Assembly (NCBI RefSeq): GCF_001953985.1 | Contig: NZ_MBEI01000001.1 | Coordinates: 122,860 to 186,859, forward strand | Origin: Mycobacterium colombiense | GTDB lineage: Bacteria; Actinomycetota; Actinomycetes; Mycobacteriales; Mycobacteriaceae | DNA: 64,000 bases | Direction of reading: 5' to 3' | Shown: positions 21,456 to 32,075 of the stretch, piece after piece | Layout: each line of letters opens with the position of its first letter | Numbering within the stretch: the first letter of the stretch is position 1 | Program-made: the position numbers and the translations under genes | Notes under the pieces: model-generated | Told to the model about the DNA's origin: nothing | What the model saw: only the letters and a program-made list of their open reading frames with translations | Database searches by the model: none

Positions 21456-22345
21456 TCGGCGCCCAGCGCGCGCAGGTCTAACCGGGCGATGCGCGCCGGA
21501 TCCGCGAGCACATCGATCGCGCGGATCCGGCCGTCGCGTACCACGAAACCCATGACGGATGCCGCCCGGCCGGCGATGAAAATCACCGCGCCGGCGGCAC
21601 CGTTGATGGTCGCGGCACGCGCCTCGCGCTCCGAGCCCGCGTAACCGCGGGCCAGCTCCGCCACCGAGACCGCACCCTGGGCGCGGAAGACGGGCGCGGC
21701 GGCGCCGAAGTCACCCCGCAACACCACGTCGGGATGGAGCACCGCGACCAGGCGGTCGAAGTCGCCACTGCGCCCCGCCGCGAAGAAGGCGTCGACCACC
21801 TCGCGTTGCGCGGCCAATGTGCCGTCGGGAACCGGATCGGCCTGCTCGATCCGGCGTCGTGCCCGGCTGGCCAGCTTGCGGGCCGACTCCGGCGTCCGGT
21901 CGACGATGGCCGCGATCTGATCGAACGGCACGGTGAAGACGTCGTGCAGGACGAACGCCAGCCGCTCGGCCGGCGGCAACGTGTCCAGCACCACGAACAG
22001 CGCCAGCCCCACCGCGTCGGCCAGCATGGCGCGGTGTTCGGGGTCGAATTCACCCTCTGCCTCCACGATCGGATCCGGCAGGTGACCGACCAGTTCCTCG
22101 CCGCCGTGAGTCCGGCGGTCGCGCAACATGTTCAAGCAGATGCGCGCCACCACCGTGGTCAGCCAGGCGTCCAGATTGACGATGCCCTCCCCGCCGTCCG
22201 ATTCGGCGCTGCGGCTCAACCGCAGCCACGCCTCCTGCACCGCATCCTGAGCGTCGTCGATCGAGCCCAGCATGCGGTAGGCGATGGCGCCCAGCTGTGG
22301 TCGGGCCGCCTCGAAGCGTGCCGCCAGTGACGCCTCCGCCGTCAC
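21449..22345 (-). CDS. ECF RNA polymerase sigma factor, SigJ/ECF41-like
   Basis: Extracytoplasmic-function sigma factor of about 298 aa. Region 2 ([22 protein letters not shown]) and region 4 ([23 protein letters not shown]) are followed by a C-terminal SnoaL-like extension of about 110 residues ([24 protein letters not shown], ending DPARIARL). That layout marks the ECF41/SigJ type, in which the extension controls activity in place of an anti-sigma factor. GTG at 22345 is chosen because it overlaps the stop of the upstream carboxymuconolactone-decarboxylase-like gene (GTGA); another in-frame GTG lies at 22372. The gene pair is the classic ECF41 neighbourhood. Confidence 0.88.
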   Translation of the reverse strand: MTAEASLAARFEAARPQLGAIAYRMLGSIDDAQDAVQEAWLRLSRSAESDGGEGIVNLDAWLTTVVARICLNMLRDRRTHGGEELVGHLPDPIVEAEGEFDPEHRAMLADAVGLALFVVLDTLPPAERLAFVLHDVFTVPFDQIAAIVDRTPESARKLASRARRRIEQADPVPDGTLAAQREVVDAFFAAGRSGDFDRLVAVLHPDVVLRGDFGAAAPVFRAQGAVSVAELARGYAGSEREARAATINGAAGAVIFIAGRAASVMGFVVRDGRIRAIDVLADPARIARLDLRALGADH

Positions 22346-22938
22346 GGCCGATCGGTCTCGGGTAAGGCGCACACCCGGCCACCGGAAAAGCCCGACGACC
22401 CGATACCGAGGGCAATGTTGAACCGGGCGCGCATGTTGCCCAGATTGATGACATGGGTCAGCCCAACGAGCTGTGGTGTGTCGAAGTGGAGACGCAGCGC
22501 GTCGAAAAGTTCATCGGTCACCTCGACCGGTGTGCGACTCATCGCGGTGGCGTACCGCAGGATCAGCTTGTCGACGTCGGAGAAGCATGGCGCGTTCTGA
22601 TAATCGGAGAGGGCCAACAGCTCTTCGTCGGTCATGCCCCAGCGGCGTGCGATCTGTGAGCCGAGGTCGATGCAGTACTCACAGCGCACCGTCGTTGCCG
22701 CCTTGAGCTCCGCCAGCGCGCGGTGGCGGGGACTGAGAATGTCCAGTTTCGACTCGGCCTGCTCCAACTTGCCGTAGGCGCTGAGCAAGCGGGGGATATG
22801 CGCATACATCCGCAGCGGCTCCAGCATCCCCGCGGTTTCGAGTCCGGCCATCTGCGCGAGCTTGCGCTTGGTGAAGAAGAAGGCGATTTTGGCGCCGAGG
22901 CCGGCGTCGCGGTCGGAGACTCCTTGCAGCCGTGACAT
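22342..22938 (-). CDS. carboxymuconolactone decarboxylase/AhpD-like protein
   Basis: Protein of 198 aa in the CMD/AhpD superfamily. The CEYCIDLGS motif is the characteristic CxxC redox or active-site segment, and the C-terminal TPQLVGLTHVINLGNMRARFN fits the fold. Its ATG is preceded by AGGGAGGG five nt upstream, which settles the start over an in-frame ATG 18 nt earlier. It is the probable target gene of the downstream ECF41-like sigma factor, with which it overlaps by 4 nt. The substrate cannot be told; a peroxide-related or quinone-related role is only inference. Confidence 0.8.
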   Translation of the reverse strand: MSRLQGVSDRDAGLGAKIAFFFTKRKLAQMAGLETAGMLEPLRMYAHIPRLLSAYGKLEQAESKLDILSPRHRALAELKAATTVRCEYCIDLGSQIARRWGMTDEELLALSDYQNAPCFSDVDKLILRYATAMSRTPVEVTDELFDALRLHFDTPQLVGLTHVINLGNMRARFNIALGIGSSGFSGGRVCALPETDRP

Positions 22939-23018
22939 GACCACCCTCCCTGGCAAGTTGTGTGGTGAGAACCAACGTCCTTACTAGGTCGACACGCGGC
23001 GAGGCCCGAACGTGACGG

Positions 23019-23333
23019 TTATGCGGGCGAGCCCAGCGGCATATCCATGTTGTAGACCCGGGCGTGCAGCACGGTGCGGTTCCGCAGCGCGGCGCGCACC
23101 GCACGGTGCAGGCCGTCTTCGAGATAGGTGATGCCCTTCCACCGCACCGCGTGCGGGAAGAGATCGCCGTAGAAGGTGGAGTCCTCGGAGAGCAGGCGGT
23201 CCAGTGCGAGCACCGTTGTGGTGGTGACCAATTCGTCGAGCCGGATCTGCTGCGGCGGTATCTGCGACCAATCCCGGTAGGACAGGTTGTGCTCCGGATA
23301 CGGCTTGCCGTCGCGCACGCCCTTGAAAATCAT
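23019..23333 (-). CDS. conserved mycobacterial protein (Rv2375-like)
   Basis: Protein of 104 aa, highly charged and probably cytosolic, with no signal or membrane segment (starts MIFKGVRDGKPYPEH; contains LDELVTTTTVLALDRLL and RNRTVLHARVYNMD). It corresponds in position and sequence, as I remember it, to Rv2375, which lies divergent from hrcA. Function unknown. It is transcribed away from hrcA across a 247-nt gap. Confidence 0.75.
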   Translation of the reverse strand: MIFKGVRDGKPYPEHNLSYRDWSQIPPQQIRLDELVTTTTVLALDRLLSEDSTFYGDLFPHAVRWKGITYLEDGLHRAVRAALRNRTVLHARVYNMDMPLGSPA

Positions 23334-23536
23334 CGGCCGACCTCTCCCGACTCATCGCGCTGGCCCGACCGCTTCATTCTGGAAAGGCTAGTCGGACTGG
23401 TGCTCGGCAGCACCGGTGCGTGCGCAGAAAGTCTTCCGAGCGACCCGCCGTCTTCGCGGCGAGGACGGGCCGTCAGCCCCGCGGCCACCCAGTCCGCCGA
23501 AACGCCGCTGATAACGGTCGGCACCGCCCGAGCCCG

Positions 23537-23542
23537 TAAAAT
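23537..23542 (+). promoter_or_regulatory. -10 box of hrcA (TAAAAT)
   Basis: TAAAAT, a good TANNNT hexamer, lies 38 nt before the hrcA GTG. A strong AAGGAGG ribosome site follows between it and the start. No convincing -35 is seen, and no CIRCE inverted repeat (the HrcA operator) is visible here. Confidence 0.45.
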
Positions 23543-23544
23543 GA

Positions 23545-24612
<1,068 letters not shown>

Positions 24613-24670
24613 ACGCGCACCCGCAGGATGGGTTGGCGCGGGGTAAAGACCAGGTATAGGAGAGTCAAGC

Positions 24671-25819
24671 GTGGCACGCGATTACTACGGGCTGCTCGGC
24701 GTGAGCAGAAACGCCAGCGACGCGGAGATCAAGCGCGCGTATCGCAAGATGGCGCGCGAACTGCATCCCGACGTCAACCCCGACCAGGCTGCGCAGGCGA
24801 AATTCCAGGAGATCAGCGTCGCCTACGAGGTGCTGAGCGACCCCGAGAAGCGGCGGATCGTCGACCTGGGCGGTGACCCGATGGAGGGTGCGGCCGCGGC
24901 GGGCGGCGGCTTCGGCGGCGGTTTCGGCGGCCTGGGCGACGTGTTCGAGGCCTTCTTCGGCGGCGGCTTCAGCGGCGGCGCGACCTCCCGCGGCCCCATC
25001 GGGCGGGTGCGTCCGGGCTCGGACTCGCTGCTGCGGATGCGGCTCGACCTCGAAGAGTGCGCCACCGGCGTCACCAAGCAGGTCACCGTCGATACCGCGG
25101 TGCTGTGCGACCGATGCCAGGGCAAGGGCACCAACGGCGATTCGGCGCCGGTGCCGTGCGACACCTGCGGTGGCCGCGGCGAGGTCCAGACGGTACAGCG
25201 CTCGCTGCTGGGACAGGTGATGACCTCGCGGCCGTGCCCGACCTGCCGTGGCGTCGGCGTCGTCATCCCCGACCCGTGCCACCAGTGCATGGGCGACGGC
25301 CGGGTGCGGGCCCGCCGCGAGATCAGCGTCAAAATCCCCGCCGGTGTGGGCGACGGCATGCGCGTGCGGCTCGCCGCCCAGGGTGAGGTCGGGCCCGGCG
25401 GCGGGCCGGCCGGTGACCTGTACGTCGAGGTGCACGAACAGCCCCACGACGTCTTCGTCCGCGAGGGCGACGACCTGCACTGCACGGTCTCGGTGCCGAT
25501 GGTCGACGCGGCGCTGGGCGCCACCGTCACCGTCGACGCCATCCTGGACGGCGTCAGCGAGATCACCATCCCGCCCGGCACCCAACCGGCGTCGGTCATC
25601 ACGCTGCGCGGCCACGGCATGCCGCACCTGCGGTCCGGCACCCGGGGCGATCTGCATGTGCACGTCGAGGTGGTGGTTCCGGCCCGACTGGATCACCGCG
25701 ACACCGAATTGCTGCGCGAGCTCAAGACGCGCCGCAGCCGCGACGTGCCCGAGGTCCGCTCGACCCACGCCGGCGGCGGCCTGTTCAGCCGGCTCCGCGA
25801 AACCTTCACCGGACGCTAG
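24671..25819 (+). CDS. dnaJ2: chaperone DnaJ2
   Basis: Hsp40 co-chaperone of 382 aa that stimulates the DnaK ATPase and binds unfolded protein. It has a J domain with HPD (LHPDVNPD), a Gly/Phe-rich segment (about residues 77-105), four CxxCxGxG zinc-binding repeats ([32 protein letters not shown]) and a C-terminal substrate-binding region. GTG start with AGGAGAG upstream. Probably cotranscribed with hrcA and rsmE. Confidence 0.96.
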   Translation: MARDYYGLLGVSRNASDAEIKRAYRKMARELHPDVNPDQAAQAKFQEISVAYEVLSDPEKRRIVDLGGDPMEGAAAAGGGFGGGFGGLGDVFEAFFGGGFSGGATSRGPIGRVRPGSDSLLRMRLDLEECATGVTKQVTVDTAVLCDRCQGKGTNGDSAPVPCDTCGGRGEVQTVQRSLLGQVMTSRPCPTCRGVGVVIPDPCHQCMGDGRVRARREISVKIPAGVGDGMRVRLAAQGEVGPGGGPAGDLYVEVHEQPHDVFVREGDDLHCTVSVPMVDAALGATVTVDAILDGVSEITIPPGTQPASVITLRGHGMPHLRSGTRGDLHVHVEVVVPARLDHRDTELLRELKTRRSRDVPEVRSTHAGGGLFSRLRETFTGR

Positions 25820-25843
25820 TCGGGAGCCCGCGAAGGCGCCCGC

Positions 25844-26692
25844 ATGGTCGCGACCCTGTTCTACCTCGACGATCTGCCGCAGCCCGGCGCGCTCGCCGTG
25901 CTGGGCGGTGACGAGGGCTTTCACGCCGCCACCGTGCGGCGCATCCGTCCCGGCGAGCGGCTCGTGCTGGGCGACGGCGCCGGAGTCTTGGCCCACTGCG
26001 AGGTGGAGCACGCCGGGCGTGACGGCCTGCGCGCGCGGGTGCTCGAGCGCTGGAGCGTCCCGCCCGGATCCCCGGCCGTGACGGTCGTGCAGGCGCTGCC
26101 GAAGTCGGAGCGCTCGGAGCTGGCCATCGAGCTGGCCACCGAAGCCGGCGCCGACGCGTTCCTGGCGTGGCAGGCCGCACGGTGCGTGGCCAACTGGCAG
26201 GGCAACCGGGTCGACAAGGGGCTGCGCCGGTGGCGCGCCGTCGTCCGTTCGGCGGCCCGGCAATCCCGCCGGGCGCACATCCCGCCGGTCGACGGCGTGC
26301 TGTCCACCGCGGAGCTGACGCGGCGGATCCGCGACGAGGTGGCCGCCGGCGCGACGGCGCTGGCCTTGCACGAGTCGGCCACCGACCGGCTCGCGGATAT
26401 TGAGCTGGCACAAGCCAAATCACTGCTGGTCGTCGTCGGCCCCGAAGGCGGGATCGCCGACGACGAGATGGCGGCGCTATCCGACGCAGGCGCGGCCGCG
26501 GTGCGGCTCGGTCCGCAGGTGCTGCGGACGTCGACGGCCGCGGCGGTGGCCCTGGGCGCCCTCGGCGTGCTGACCCCGCGCTGGGACCGGCGCGGCGACA
26601 TTCCGGCAAACGGCCTCACGCTGCAGGTTCGCGACACCGGCCCGTCGTCGAGTACGTTGCTGAACACTGACCAACCCGGGCCCTCGGCGTAG
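25844..26692 (+). CDS. rsmE: 16S rRNA m3U1498 methyltransferase RsmE
   Basis: SPOUT-family enzyme, 282 aa, that methylates U1498 of 16S rRNA in assembled 30S subunits. The N-terminal PUA-like part includes [19 protein letters not shown]. The catalytic knot motifs are visible as [14 protein letters not shown] and [13 protein letters not shown]. The final 30 residues are poorly conserved. It starts 24 nt after dnaJ2 and is probably cotranscribed with it. In M. tuberculosis, as I recall, small PE/hypothetical genes separate it from phoH; none is seen here. Confidence 0.93.
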   Translation: MVATLFYLDDLPQPGALAVLGGDEGFHAATVRRIRPGERLVLGDGAGVLAHCEVEHAGRDGLRARVLERWSVPPGSPAVTVVQALPKSERSELAIELATEAGADAFLAWQAARCVANWQGNRVDKGLRRWRAVVRSAARQSRRAHIPPVDGVLSTAELTRRIRDEVAAGATALALHESATDRLADIELAQAKSLLVVVGPEGGIADDEMAALSDAGAAAVRLGPQVLRTSTAAAVALGALGVLTPRWDRRGDIPANGLTLQVRDTGPSSSTLLNTDQPGPSA

Positions 26693-26695
26693 ACT
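26667..26695 (+). promoter_or_regulatory. phoH promoter (-35 CTGACC, -10 TAGACT)
   Basis: CTGACC and TAGACT are separated by exactly 17 nt, ahead of phoH. The -10 overlaps the TAG stop codon of rsmE, so phoH can be transcribed independently of the hrcA run. The leader to the GTG start would be about 45 nt. Confidence 0.5.
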
Positions 26696-26748
26696 GAGAC
26701 GGCCCAGCAACCCACCGACAAGCCGAGGAAGCAGGCATCGAGAGCCAC

Positions 26749-27807
26749 GTGACGCCCCGCGAGACCAGCGCTGCTGACGCAGCCGGAGCCGTCCCGGCCT
26801 CTGCTCAGGTTCGCAGCAGCATCGACGTTCCGCCCGATGTCGTCATGGGCCTGTTGGGTTCGGCGGACCAGAACCTGCGGGCCCTCGAGCGCAGCCTGAA
26901 TGCCGACCTGCACGTGCGTGGCAACGCGGTCACCGTCGCGGGTGAGCCCGCCGACGTCGCGCTCGCCGAGCGGGTGATCTCCGAGCTGGTCGCCATCGTC
27001 GCCGGGGGTCAGTCGTTGACCCCCGAGGTGGTCCGGCACAGCGTCGCCATGCTGGCCGGCACCGACAACGAGTCACCGGCCGAAGTGCTCACGCTGGACA
27101 TCCTGTCGCGGCGGGGAAAGACGATCCGGCCCAAGACGCTCAACCAGAAGCGCTACGTCGACGCCATCGACGACAACACGATCGTCTTCGGGGTCGGCCC
27201 GGCCGGCACCGGCAAGACCTATCTCGCGATGGCCAAGGCGGTCAACGCGCTGCAGACCAAACAGGTCAGCCGCATCATCTTGACCCGCCCGGCCGTGGAA
27301 GCCGGTGAGCGCCTTGGCTTTTTGCCCGGCACGCTCAGCGAGAAGATCGATCCCTATCTGCGGCCGTTGTACGACGCGCTCTACGAAATGATGGATCCCG
27401 AGCTGATCCAGAAACTGATGACCGCCGGGGTCATCGAGGTGGCGCCGCTGGCCTACATGCGGGGAAGGACGTTGAACTCCGCGTTCATCGTCCTCGACGA
27501 GGCGCAGAACACCACCGCCGAGCAGATGAAGATGTTCCTCACCCGGCTGGGCTTCGGGTCGAAGATCGTTGTCACCGGCGACATCACGCAGGTCGACCTG
27601 CCCGGGGGCGCCAAGTCGGGCCTGCGTTCGGCGATGGAAATCCTGGACAGCGTGGAGGACATCCACGTCGCCGAGCTGACCAGCGTGGACGTGGTCCGCC
27701 ACCGGCTGGTCTCGGAGATCGTCGACGCCTATGCGAAGTTTGAAGAGCCCGGTCTGACGATGAACCGGGCGTCGCGGCGGGCGACGGGCTCGCGCGGTCG
27801 TCGATGA
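26749..27807 (+). CDS. phoH: PhoH-like ATPase
   Basis: Cytosolic P-loop ATPase of 352 aa in the PhoH family, thought to act in RNA metabolism; its place directly before ybeY supports a link to ribosome or rRNA quality control. Walker A is GPAGTGKT with Lys156, and the Walker B region is FIVLDEAQN near residue 250. A KH-like N-terminal segment precedes the ATPase core. GTG start with only a weak ribosome site (GAGAG); no better upstream start was seen. Eight nt separate its stop from the first possible ybeY start (GTG). Confidence 0.93.
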   Translation: MTPRETSAADAAGAVPASAQVRSSIDVPPDVVMGLLGSADQNLRALERSLNADLHVRGNAVTVAGEPADVALAERVISELVAIVAGGQSLTPEVVRHSVAMLAGTDNESPAEVLTLDILSRRGKTIRPKTLNQKRYVDAIDDNTIVFGVGPAGTGKTYLAMAKAVNALQTKQVSRIILTRPAVEAGERLGFLPGTLSEKIDPYLRPLYDALYEMMDPELIQKLMTAGVIEVAPLAYMRGRTLNSAFIVLDEAQNTTAEQMKMFLTRLGFGSKIVVTGDITQVDLPGGAKSGLRSAMEILDSVEDIHVAELTSVDVVRHRLVSEIVDAYAKFEEPGLTMNRASRRATGSRGRR

Positions 27808-27826
27808 TGGTGCGGTGAGCGGGTTT

Positions 27827-28360
27827 ATGAGCATTGAGGTATCCAACGAATCGGGTATCGACGTCTCCGAAGCCGAGCTGATCAGCGTCGCGCGGTTCGT
27901 GATCGCCAAGATGGACGTCAATCCGGCCGCCGAGCTGTCGATGGTGTTGCTGGACACCGCCGCGATGGCCGACCTGCACATGCGCTGGATGGACCTGCCC
28001 GGCCCGACCGACGTGATGAGCTTTCCGATGGACGAGCTCGAGCCGGGTGGGCGCCCGGACGCCCCCGAGCCGGGTCCCTCGATGCTGGGCGACATCGTGC
28101 TGTGCCCGGAATTCGCGGCCGGCCAGGCCGCCTCGGCGGGGCACAGCCTGGGGCACGAGCTGGCGCTGCTGACCATCCACGGGGTGCTTCACCTGATCGG
28201 CTACGACCACGGCGAGCCGGACGAGGAGAAGGAGATGTTCGCCCTGCAGGACCGGCTCCTCGAAGAGTGGGTCGCCGATCAGGTCGAGGCTTACCGTCAG
28301 GACCGCCAAGAGGAGCGGGACCGCCGATTGCTCGACAAGTCAAGGTATTTCGACAATTGA
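27827..28360 (+). CDS. ybeY: endoribonuclease YbeY
   Basis: Metal-dependent single-strand endoribonuclease for 16S rRNA 3'-end maturation and 70S quality control, 177 aa from the ATG. The zinc-binding signature [11 protein letters not shown] near the C-terminus is intact, and the DVMSFPMDE segment is typical. An in-frame GTG 12 nt upstream (giving MSGFMSIEV) is possible; the ATG gives the usual family N-terminus MSIEV. The last codon and stop form part of a direct repeat (cgacaattga) from which the next gene starts at an overlapping TTG. Confidence 0.93.
   Translation: MSIEVSNESGIDVSEAELISVARFVIAKMDVNPAAELSMVLLDTAAMADLHMRWMDLPGPTDVMSFPMDELEPGGRPDAPEPGPSMLGDIVLCPEFAAGQAASAGHSLGHELALLTIHGVLHLIGYDHGEPDEEKEMFALQDRLLEEWVADQVEAYRQDRQEERDRRLLDKSRYFDN
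28343..28360 (+). repeat. 18-bp direct repeat, left copy
   Basis: AGGTATTTCGACAATTGA at the end of ybeY. It matches 16 of 18 positions with the right copy at 29621-29638, and the two bracket the 1.27-kb secreted-protein gene. Each copy carries the TTG start codon of the gene that follows it. Confidence 0.8.
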
Positions 28361-29622
28361 GGACCCTCAAGATTCTGGCGGCAGCCGCCATCGCGTTCGC
28401 ACCGTTGCCGGTGTGGGCCATCACCGACACCGAGGCGCAGGCCGCCCCGTGTGCGGGTGCGGGATCGAACCCGGTCGCCTGCGAGCACTGCATGTTCTAC
28501 GTGAACGCCTACCACACGGCGAACGTGTGCAACGAGGACCGCCACGGGGTGCAGGGGCCCCCGAGCAACGCGCCCACGCGGGCCCCAGAAGTTCCCATTC
28601 CGGTGTACGAGCCGCCCCCGATGCCGCCGCCGGCGCAGAACCCGCTGGTCCTGCCGCCGCCCAACTCGGGTCAGAACGTGCCGGTGCTGGAAATCCCTCC
28701 GCCCGGCCCCGACGCGCCGCGCAACGCCCCGGTGGTGGCGCCGCCGCGCGGGCTGGATGCGCCGTCGCTGGCGATCGCGGCGGCCAAGGGCGCGCCGGTG
28801 ACGCGCGTCGACCCCGCCAACCCGCCGAAGCCGCCCACCCAGATCGATTTCAACCAGCAGGTGCAGAACGTCGTGAGTTCGCACCGGGACAACGTCGACA
28901 TCCTCAAGATTGACGACCAGAAGTTCGTCCGCCCGCGCCACTGGGACTACCTCGACTACGACGACGCCTACCGCCGCCCGACCATCTACAACCCGCTCAA
29001 TCAGCCGGTCACGTTCCGCTACTTCTACAACGGCGCCTACCAGCAGGCGTACCTGCCGCGAGGAGCGCGGATGGTGCTCGACGCGACGACCGTCGGCGTC
29101 GTCCCGTTCACCGCGGTCGGCGACAGCTATGTGGCGGCCGGCAGCTTCTACGGCGGGGGTTCGATACCGCTGAACGGCTACAACGGCCCGCCGCCCCCCG
29201 ATTACAAGCCGCCCGCGCCCCCGAAGCTCTACGAGAACGTCAGCGTGTCCGTCCCCGCCAAGGGCGAGACCGTCGAAGTGGGCCACGTGTCGGTGGTGGG
29301 TCACGACGGCAGCCAACCCGCCGGCGGCCAGGACACCTTCCTGCTCGACGACTCCACCCTGGCCTGGGGGCAGATCGACAATTCCACCAGCGCCCCCGCC
29401 CAGATCCGGGTGATCAAGACCCAGCCGACGCCCGGCGTCGGCCCGACCGACGATGGCAGCTTCCTGGTGCTGCTCGCCGTCCACCATCAGGAGCCCGGTG
29501 AACCCAACCAATCCATCTGGACTATGGCGCTGCGCTACGGCGGGTTCGCGGTCGTGGTGTGCCTGGTCGCCTGGTTGCTCGCTCGCCGGAGCCGGACCGA
29601 GGAGCAGGACGCTGACACCTAG
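28357..29622 (+). CDS. secreted, C-terminally anchored proline-rich protein of unknown function
   Basis: I do not recognise this 421-aa protein. The first 30 residues look like a signal peptide ([17 protein letters not shown], then EAQA). Three cysteines follow ([17 protein letters not shown]), then a proline-rich spacer (about 60-150), a globular middle with YYYFNG-like aromatic segments ([24 protein letters not shown]), and near the C-terminus one transmembrane segment ([16 protein letters not shown]) followed by RRSR, suggesting an exported domain tethered to the membrane. The TTG start overlaps the ybeY stop (TTGA). It sits between ybeY and the CorC-like gene, which I recall as adjacent in M. 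tuberculosis, and is flanked by 18-bp repeats. Confidence 0.75.
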   Translation: MRTLKILAAAAIAFAPLPVWAITDTEAQAAPCAGAGSNPVACEHCMFYVNAYHTANVCNEDRHGVQGPPSNAPTRAPEVPIPVYEPPPMPPPAQNPLVLPPPNSGQNVPVLEIPPPGPDAPRNAPVVAPPRGLDAPSLAIAAAKGAPVTRVDPANPPKPPTQIDFNQQVQNVVSSHRDNVDILKIDDQKFVRPRHWDYLDYDDAYRRPTIYNPLNQPVTFRYFYNGAYQQAYLPRGARMVLDATTVGVVPFTAVGDSYVAAGSFYGGGSIPLNGYNGPPPPDYKPPAPPKLYENVSVSVPAKGETVEVGHVSVVGHDGSQPAGGQDTFLLDDSTLAWGQIDNSTSAPAQIRVIKTQPTPGVGPTDDGSFLVLLAVHHQEPGEPNQSIWTMALRYGGFAVVVCLVAWLLARRSRTEEQDADT

Positions 29623-29638
29623 GTACGTCGACAATTGA
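29621..29638 (+). repeat. 18-bp direct repeat, right copy
   Basis: AGGTACGTCGACAATTGA, the partner of 28343-28360. It contains the TTG start of the CBS/CorC gene, just as the left copy contains the TTG start of the secreted-protein gene. Confidence 0.8.
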
Positions 29639-30945
29639 CGGGCTGGTCTGAGCTGCTCGGCGCAGTCGCGCTGATTGCGCTGGGCGGACTGTTCGCGGCG
29701 ATCGATGCGGCCATCAGCACGGTGTCGCTGGCCCGGGTTCAGGAGTTGGTGCGCGACGAGCGGCCCGGCGCGGTGGCGTTGTCCAAGGTGATGTCGGAGC
29801 GGCCGCGCTACATCAACCTGGTGGTGCTGCTGCGGATCACCTGCGAGATCACCGCGACCGTGTTGCTGGTGGTTTTCCTCTACGACAACTTCGGGCTGCG
29901 CTGGGGATTGTTCGGCGCCGCGACCATCATGGTGGTGACCAGCTTCGTCGTAATGGGGGTGGGGCCGCGCACCCTCGGCCGGCAGAACGCCTACTCGATC
30001 GCATTGACGACGGTGCTTCCGCTGCAGGCGATCTCGTGGCTGTTGATGCCGATCAGCCGACTGCTGGTGGTGCTGGGTAACGCGGTCACTCCCGGGCGCG
30101 GCCTGCGGAACGGGCCGTTCGCCTCCGAGATCGAGCTGCGTGAGGTCGTCGATCTGGCCCAGCAGCGCGGCGTGGTCGCCGCCGAAGAGCGCCGGATGAT
30201 CCAGTCGGTCTTCGAACTCGGTGACACTCCGGCCCGCGAGGTGATGGTGCCGCGCACCGAGATGATCTGGATCGAAAGCGACAAGTTCGCCAGCCAGGCG
30301 ATCAACCTGGCGGTGCGCAGCGGGCATTCCCGCATCCCGGTGATCGGCGAGAACGTCGACGACATCGTCGGCGTCGTGTACCTGAAAGACCTTGTCCAGC
30401 AGACGGTGCTGTCCGGTGACGGCGGCCGGACCCCGCCGGTGTCGAAGGTGATGCGCCCGGCGGTCTTCGTGCCCGACTCCAAACCCCTGGACTCGCTGCT
30501 GCGGGAAATGCAGCGCGACCGCAACCACATGGCGCTGCTCGTCGACGAGTACGGCGCGATCGCCGGCCTGGTCAGCATCGAAGATGTGCTCGAGGAAATC
30601 GTCGGCGAGATCGCCGACGAGTACGACCAGGCGGAGACGGCGCCCATAGAGGACCTGGGCGACAAGCACTTCCGGGTGTCGGCGCGGCTGCCGATCGAGG
30701 ACCTGGGCGAGCTGTATGACGTGGAATTCGACGACGATCTCGACGTCGACACCGTCGGCGGCCTGCTCGCCCTGGAATTGGGCCGCGTTCCGCTGCCGGG
30801 CGCCGAGGTGGTGTCGCACGGTCTGCGGCTGCAGGCCGAGGGCGGCACCGATCACCGGGGCAGGGTACGGATCAACACCGTCCTGCTCAGCCCGAGCGAA
30901 TCCGACGGTTCACCCGATGGCGAGGCATCCGAGCAGCATGACTGA
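29635..30945 (+). CDS. CBS-domain membrane protein, HlyC/CorC (CNNM) family
   Basis: Integral membrane protein of 436 aa, the Rv2366c type, in a family associated with Mg2+/Co2+ efflux or resistance. The N-terminal DUF21-like membrane domain (helices around residues 7-25, 62-80, 85-107 and 123-145) is followed by a pair of CBS domains (about 205-330; [54 protein letters not shown]) and a C-terminal CorC/HlyC domain. The TTG start sits in the right direct repeat. Overlaps era by 8 nt. Ion specificity cannot be read from sequence. Confidence 0.9.
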   Translation: MTGWSELLGAVALIALGGLFAAIDAAISTVSLARVQELVRDERPGAVALSKVMSERPRYINLVVLLRITCEITATVLLVVFLYDNFGLRWGLFGAATIMVVTSFVVMGVGPRTLGRQNAYSIALTTVLPLQAISWLLMPISRLLVVLGNAVTPGRGLRNGPFASEIELREVVDLAQQRGVVAAEERRMIQSVFELGDTPAREVMVPRTEMIWIESDKFASQAINLAVRSGHSRIPVIGENVDDIVGVVYLKDLVQQTVLSGDGGRTPPVSKVMRPAVFVPDSKPLDSLLREMQRDRNHMALLVDEYGAIAGLVSIEDVLEEIVGEIADEYDQAETAPIEDLGDKHFRVSARLPIEDLGELYDVEFDDDLDVDTVGGLLALELGRVPLPGAEVVSHGLRLQAEGGTDHRGRVRINTVLLSPSESDGSPDGEASEQHD

Positions 30946-31837
30946 ATTCCGCTCCGGTTTCGTATGTTTCGTCGGTCGTCCCAACACCGGGAAATCGACA
31001 CTGACGAACGCGCTCGTCGGGACCAAGGTCGCGATCACCTCGATGCGGCCACAGACCACCCGGCACACCATCCGCGGCATCGTGCACCGGGACGACTTTC
31101 AGATCATCCTGGTCGACACGCCGGGCCTGCACCGGCCGCGCACCTTGCTGGGCAAGCGGCTCAATGACCTTGTGCGCGACACCTATTCCGAAGTCGACGT
31201 GATCGGGCTGTGCATCCCGGCGGACGAGGCGATCGGTCCCGGAGACCGGTGGATCGTCGAACAGATCCGCGCGACCGCGCCGAAGACGACCCTGGTCGCC
31301 ATCGTCACCAAGATCGACAAGACCCCCAAGGACCGGGTGGCCGCGCAACTGGTGGCGGTCAGCGAGTTAGTCGGTGACTCGGCCGAAATCGTGCCGGTGT
31401 CGGCGGTGACCGGTGCGCAGGTCGACATCTTGATCGACGTGTTGGCCGCGGCGCTGCCGCCCGGCCCGGCCTACTACCCCGACGGTGAGCTGACCGACGA
31501 ACCCGAAGAAGTCCTGATGGCCGAGCTCATTCGGGAGGCCGCGCTGGAAGGTGTTCGCGACGAGCTGCCGCACTCACTGGCGGTGGTCATCGACGAGGTC
31601 AATCCGCGGGAGGATCGCGACGACCTGATCGACGTGCACGCCCTGCTCTACGTCGAACGCGACAGCCAGAAGGGCATAGTCATCGGCAAGGGTGGTGCCC
31701 GGCTGCGGGAGGTCGGCACCGCCGCGCGCGCCCAGATCGAGAAGCTGCTGGGCACCAAGATTTACCTCGACCTGCGCGTCAAGGTCGCCAAGAACTGGCA
31801 GAGCGACCCCAAACAGCTTGGTCGACTGGGCTTTTAG
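30938..31837 (+). CDS. era: GTPase Era
   Basis: Essential GTPase that binds the 3' end of 16S rRNA and helps 30S assembly; 299 aa. The G1 P-loop is GRPNTGKS (residues 13-20), followed by the DTPG and TKID motifs. The C-terminal KH domain includes the GKGGARL segment and ends near [12 protein letters not shown]. The ATG start gives [13 protein letters not shown] and overlaps the CorC-like gene by 8 nt. Placement after phoH and ybeY groups three 16S rRNA maturation factors. Its stop is followed at once by a tandem repeat. Confidence 0.96.
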   Translation: MTEFRSGFVCFVGRPNTGKSTLTNALVGTKVAITSMRPQTTRHTIRGIVHRDDFQIILVDTPGLHRPRTLLGKRLNDLVRDTYSEVDVIGLCIPADEAIGPGDRWIVEQIRATAPKTTLVAIVTKIDKTPKDRVAAQLVAVSELVGDSAEIVPVSAVTGAQVDILIDVLAAALPPGPAYYPDGELTDEPEEVLMAELIREAALEGVRDELPHSLAVVIDEVNPREDRDDLIDVHALLYVERDSQKGIVIGKGGARLREVGTAARAQIEKLLGTKIYLDLRVKVAKNWQSDPKQLGRLGF

Positions 31838-31845
31838 CGGTCATG

Positions 31846-31964
31846 CCCGGCCGCGCACCTTCCACCGCCGCACACCCGGCCGCACACCTTCCGCCACGCG
31901 CCCGGCCGCGCACCTTCCACCGCCGCACACCCGGCCGCACACCTTCCACCGCCGCACACCCGAC
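31846..31964 (+). repeat. 29-bp tandem repeat, about four copies
   Basis: Four head-to-tail units start at 31846, 31875, 31901 and 31930 with lengths 29, 26, 29 and 29, each beginning CCCGGCCGC(G/A)CACCTTCC. A partial fifth unit (CCCGACC) follows. The array begins 8 nt after the era stop. It has the size and position of a MIRU/VNTR-type minisatellite. It is not convincingly coding in any frame. Confidence 0.8.
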
Positions 31965-31983
31965 CAATAGGTGAGTCTCAATC

Positions 31984-32005
31984 GTGCTAGCGCCGGTGCT
32001 AGCGC
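31984..32005 (+). promoter_or_regulatory. operator-like tandem repeat GTGCTAGCGC
   Basis: GTGCTAGCGC occurs twice with a 2-nt spacer; each copy contains the palindrome GCTAGC. A good ribosome site (GAGAAAGG) and an ATG at 32022 follow, but no intact gene: that frame runs antisense into the decarboxylase gene. It looks like the operator and start region of a lost small gene, possibly a ribbon-helix-helix antitoxin (inference). Confidence 0.4.
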
Positions 32006-32075
32006 ATTTGAGAAAGGCCATATGCCTGGCAGAGGCTACGCATGTGGCTCATGTGAATTCACCGGGATCGCCTCG

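Noticed and set aside
20666..21481. 271-codon frame over the second MTB12 gene
   Set aside because: Wrong frame for the recognisable protein; low-complexity Gly/Arg product.
28297..30855. 852-codon open frame on the minus strand
   Set aside because: Antisense to the secreted-protein and CorC-like genes; no ribosome site or recognisable domain. Long antisense frames are common in high-GC DNA.
31846..31964. CRISPR array
   Set aside because: The units are head-to-tail without spacers, and no cas genes are present: a tandem repeat, not CRISPR.
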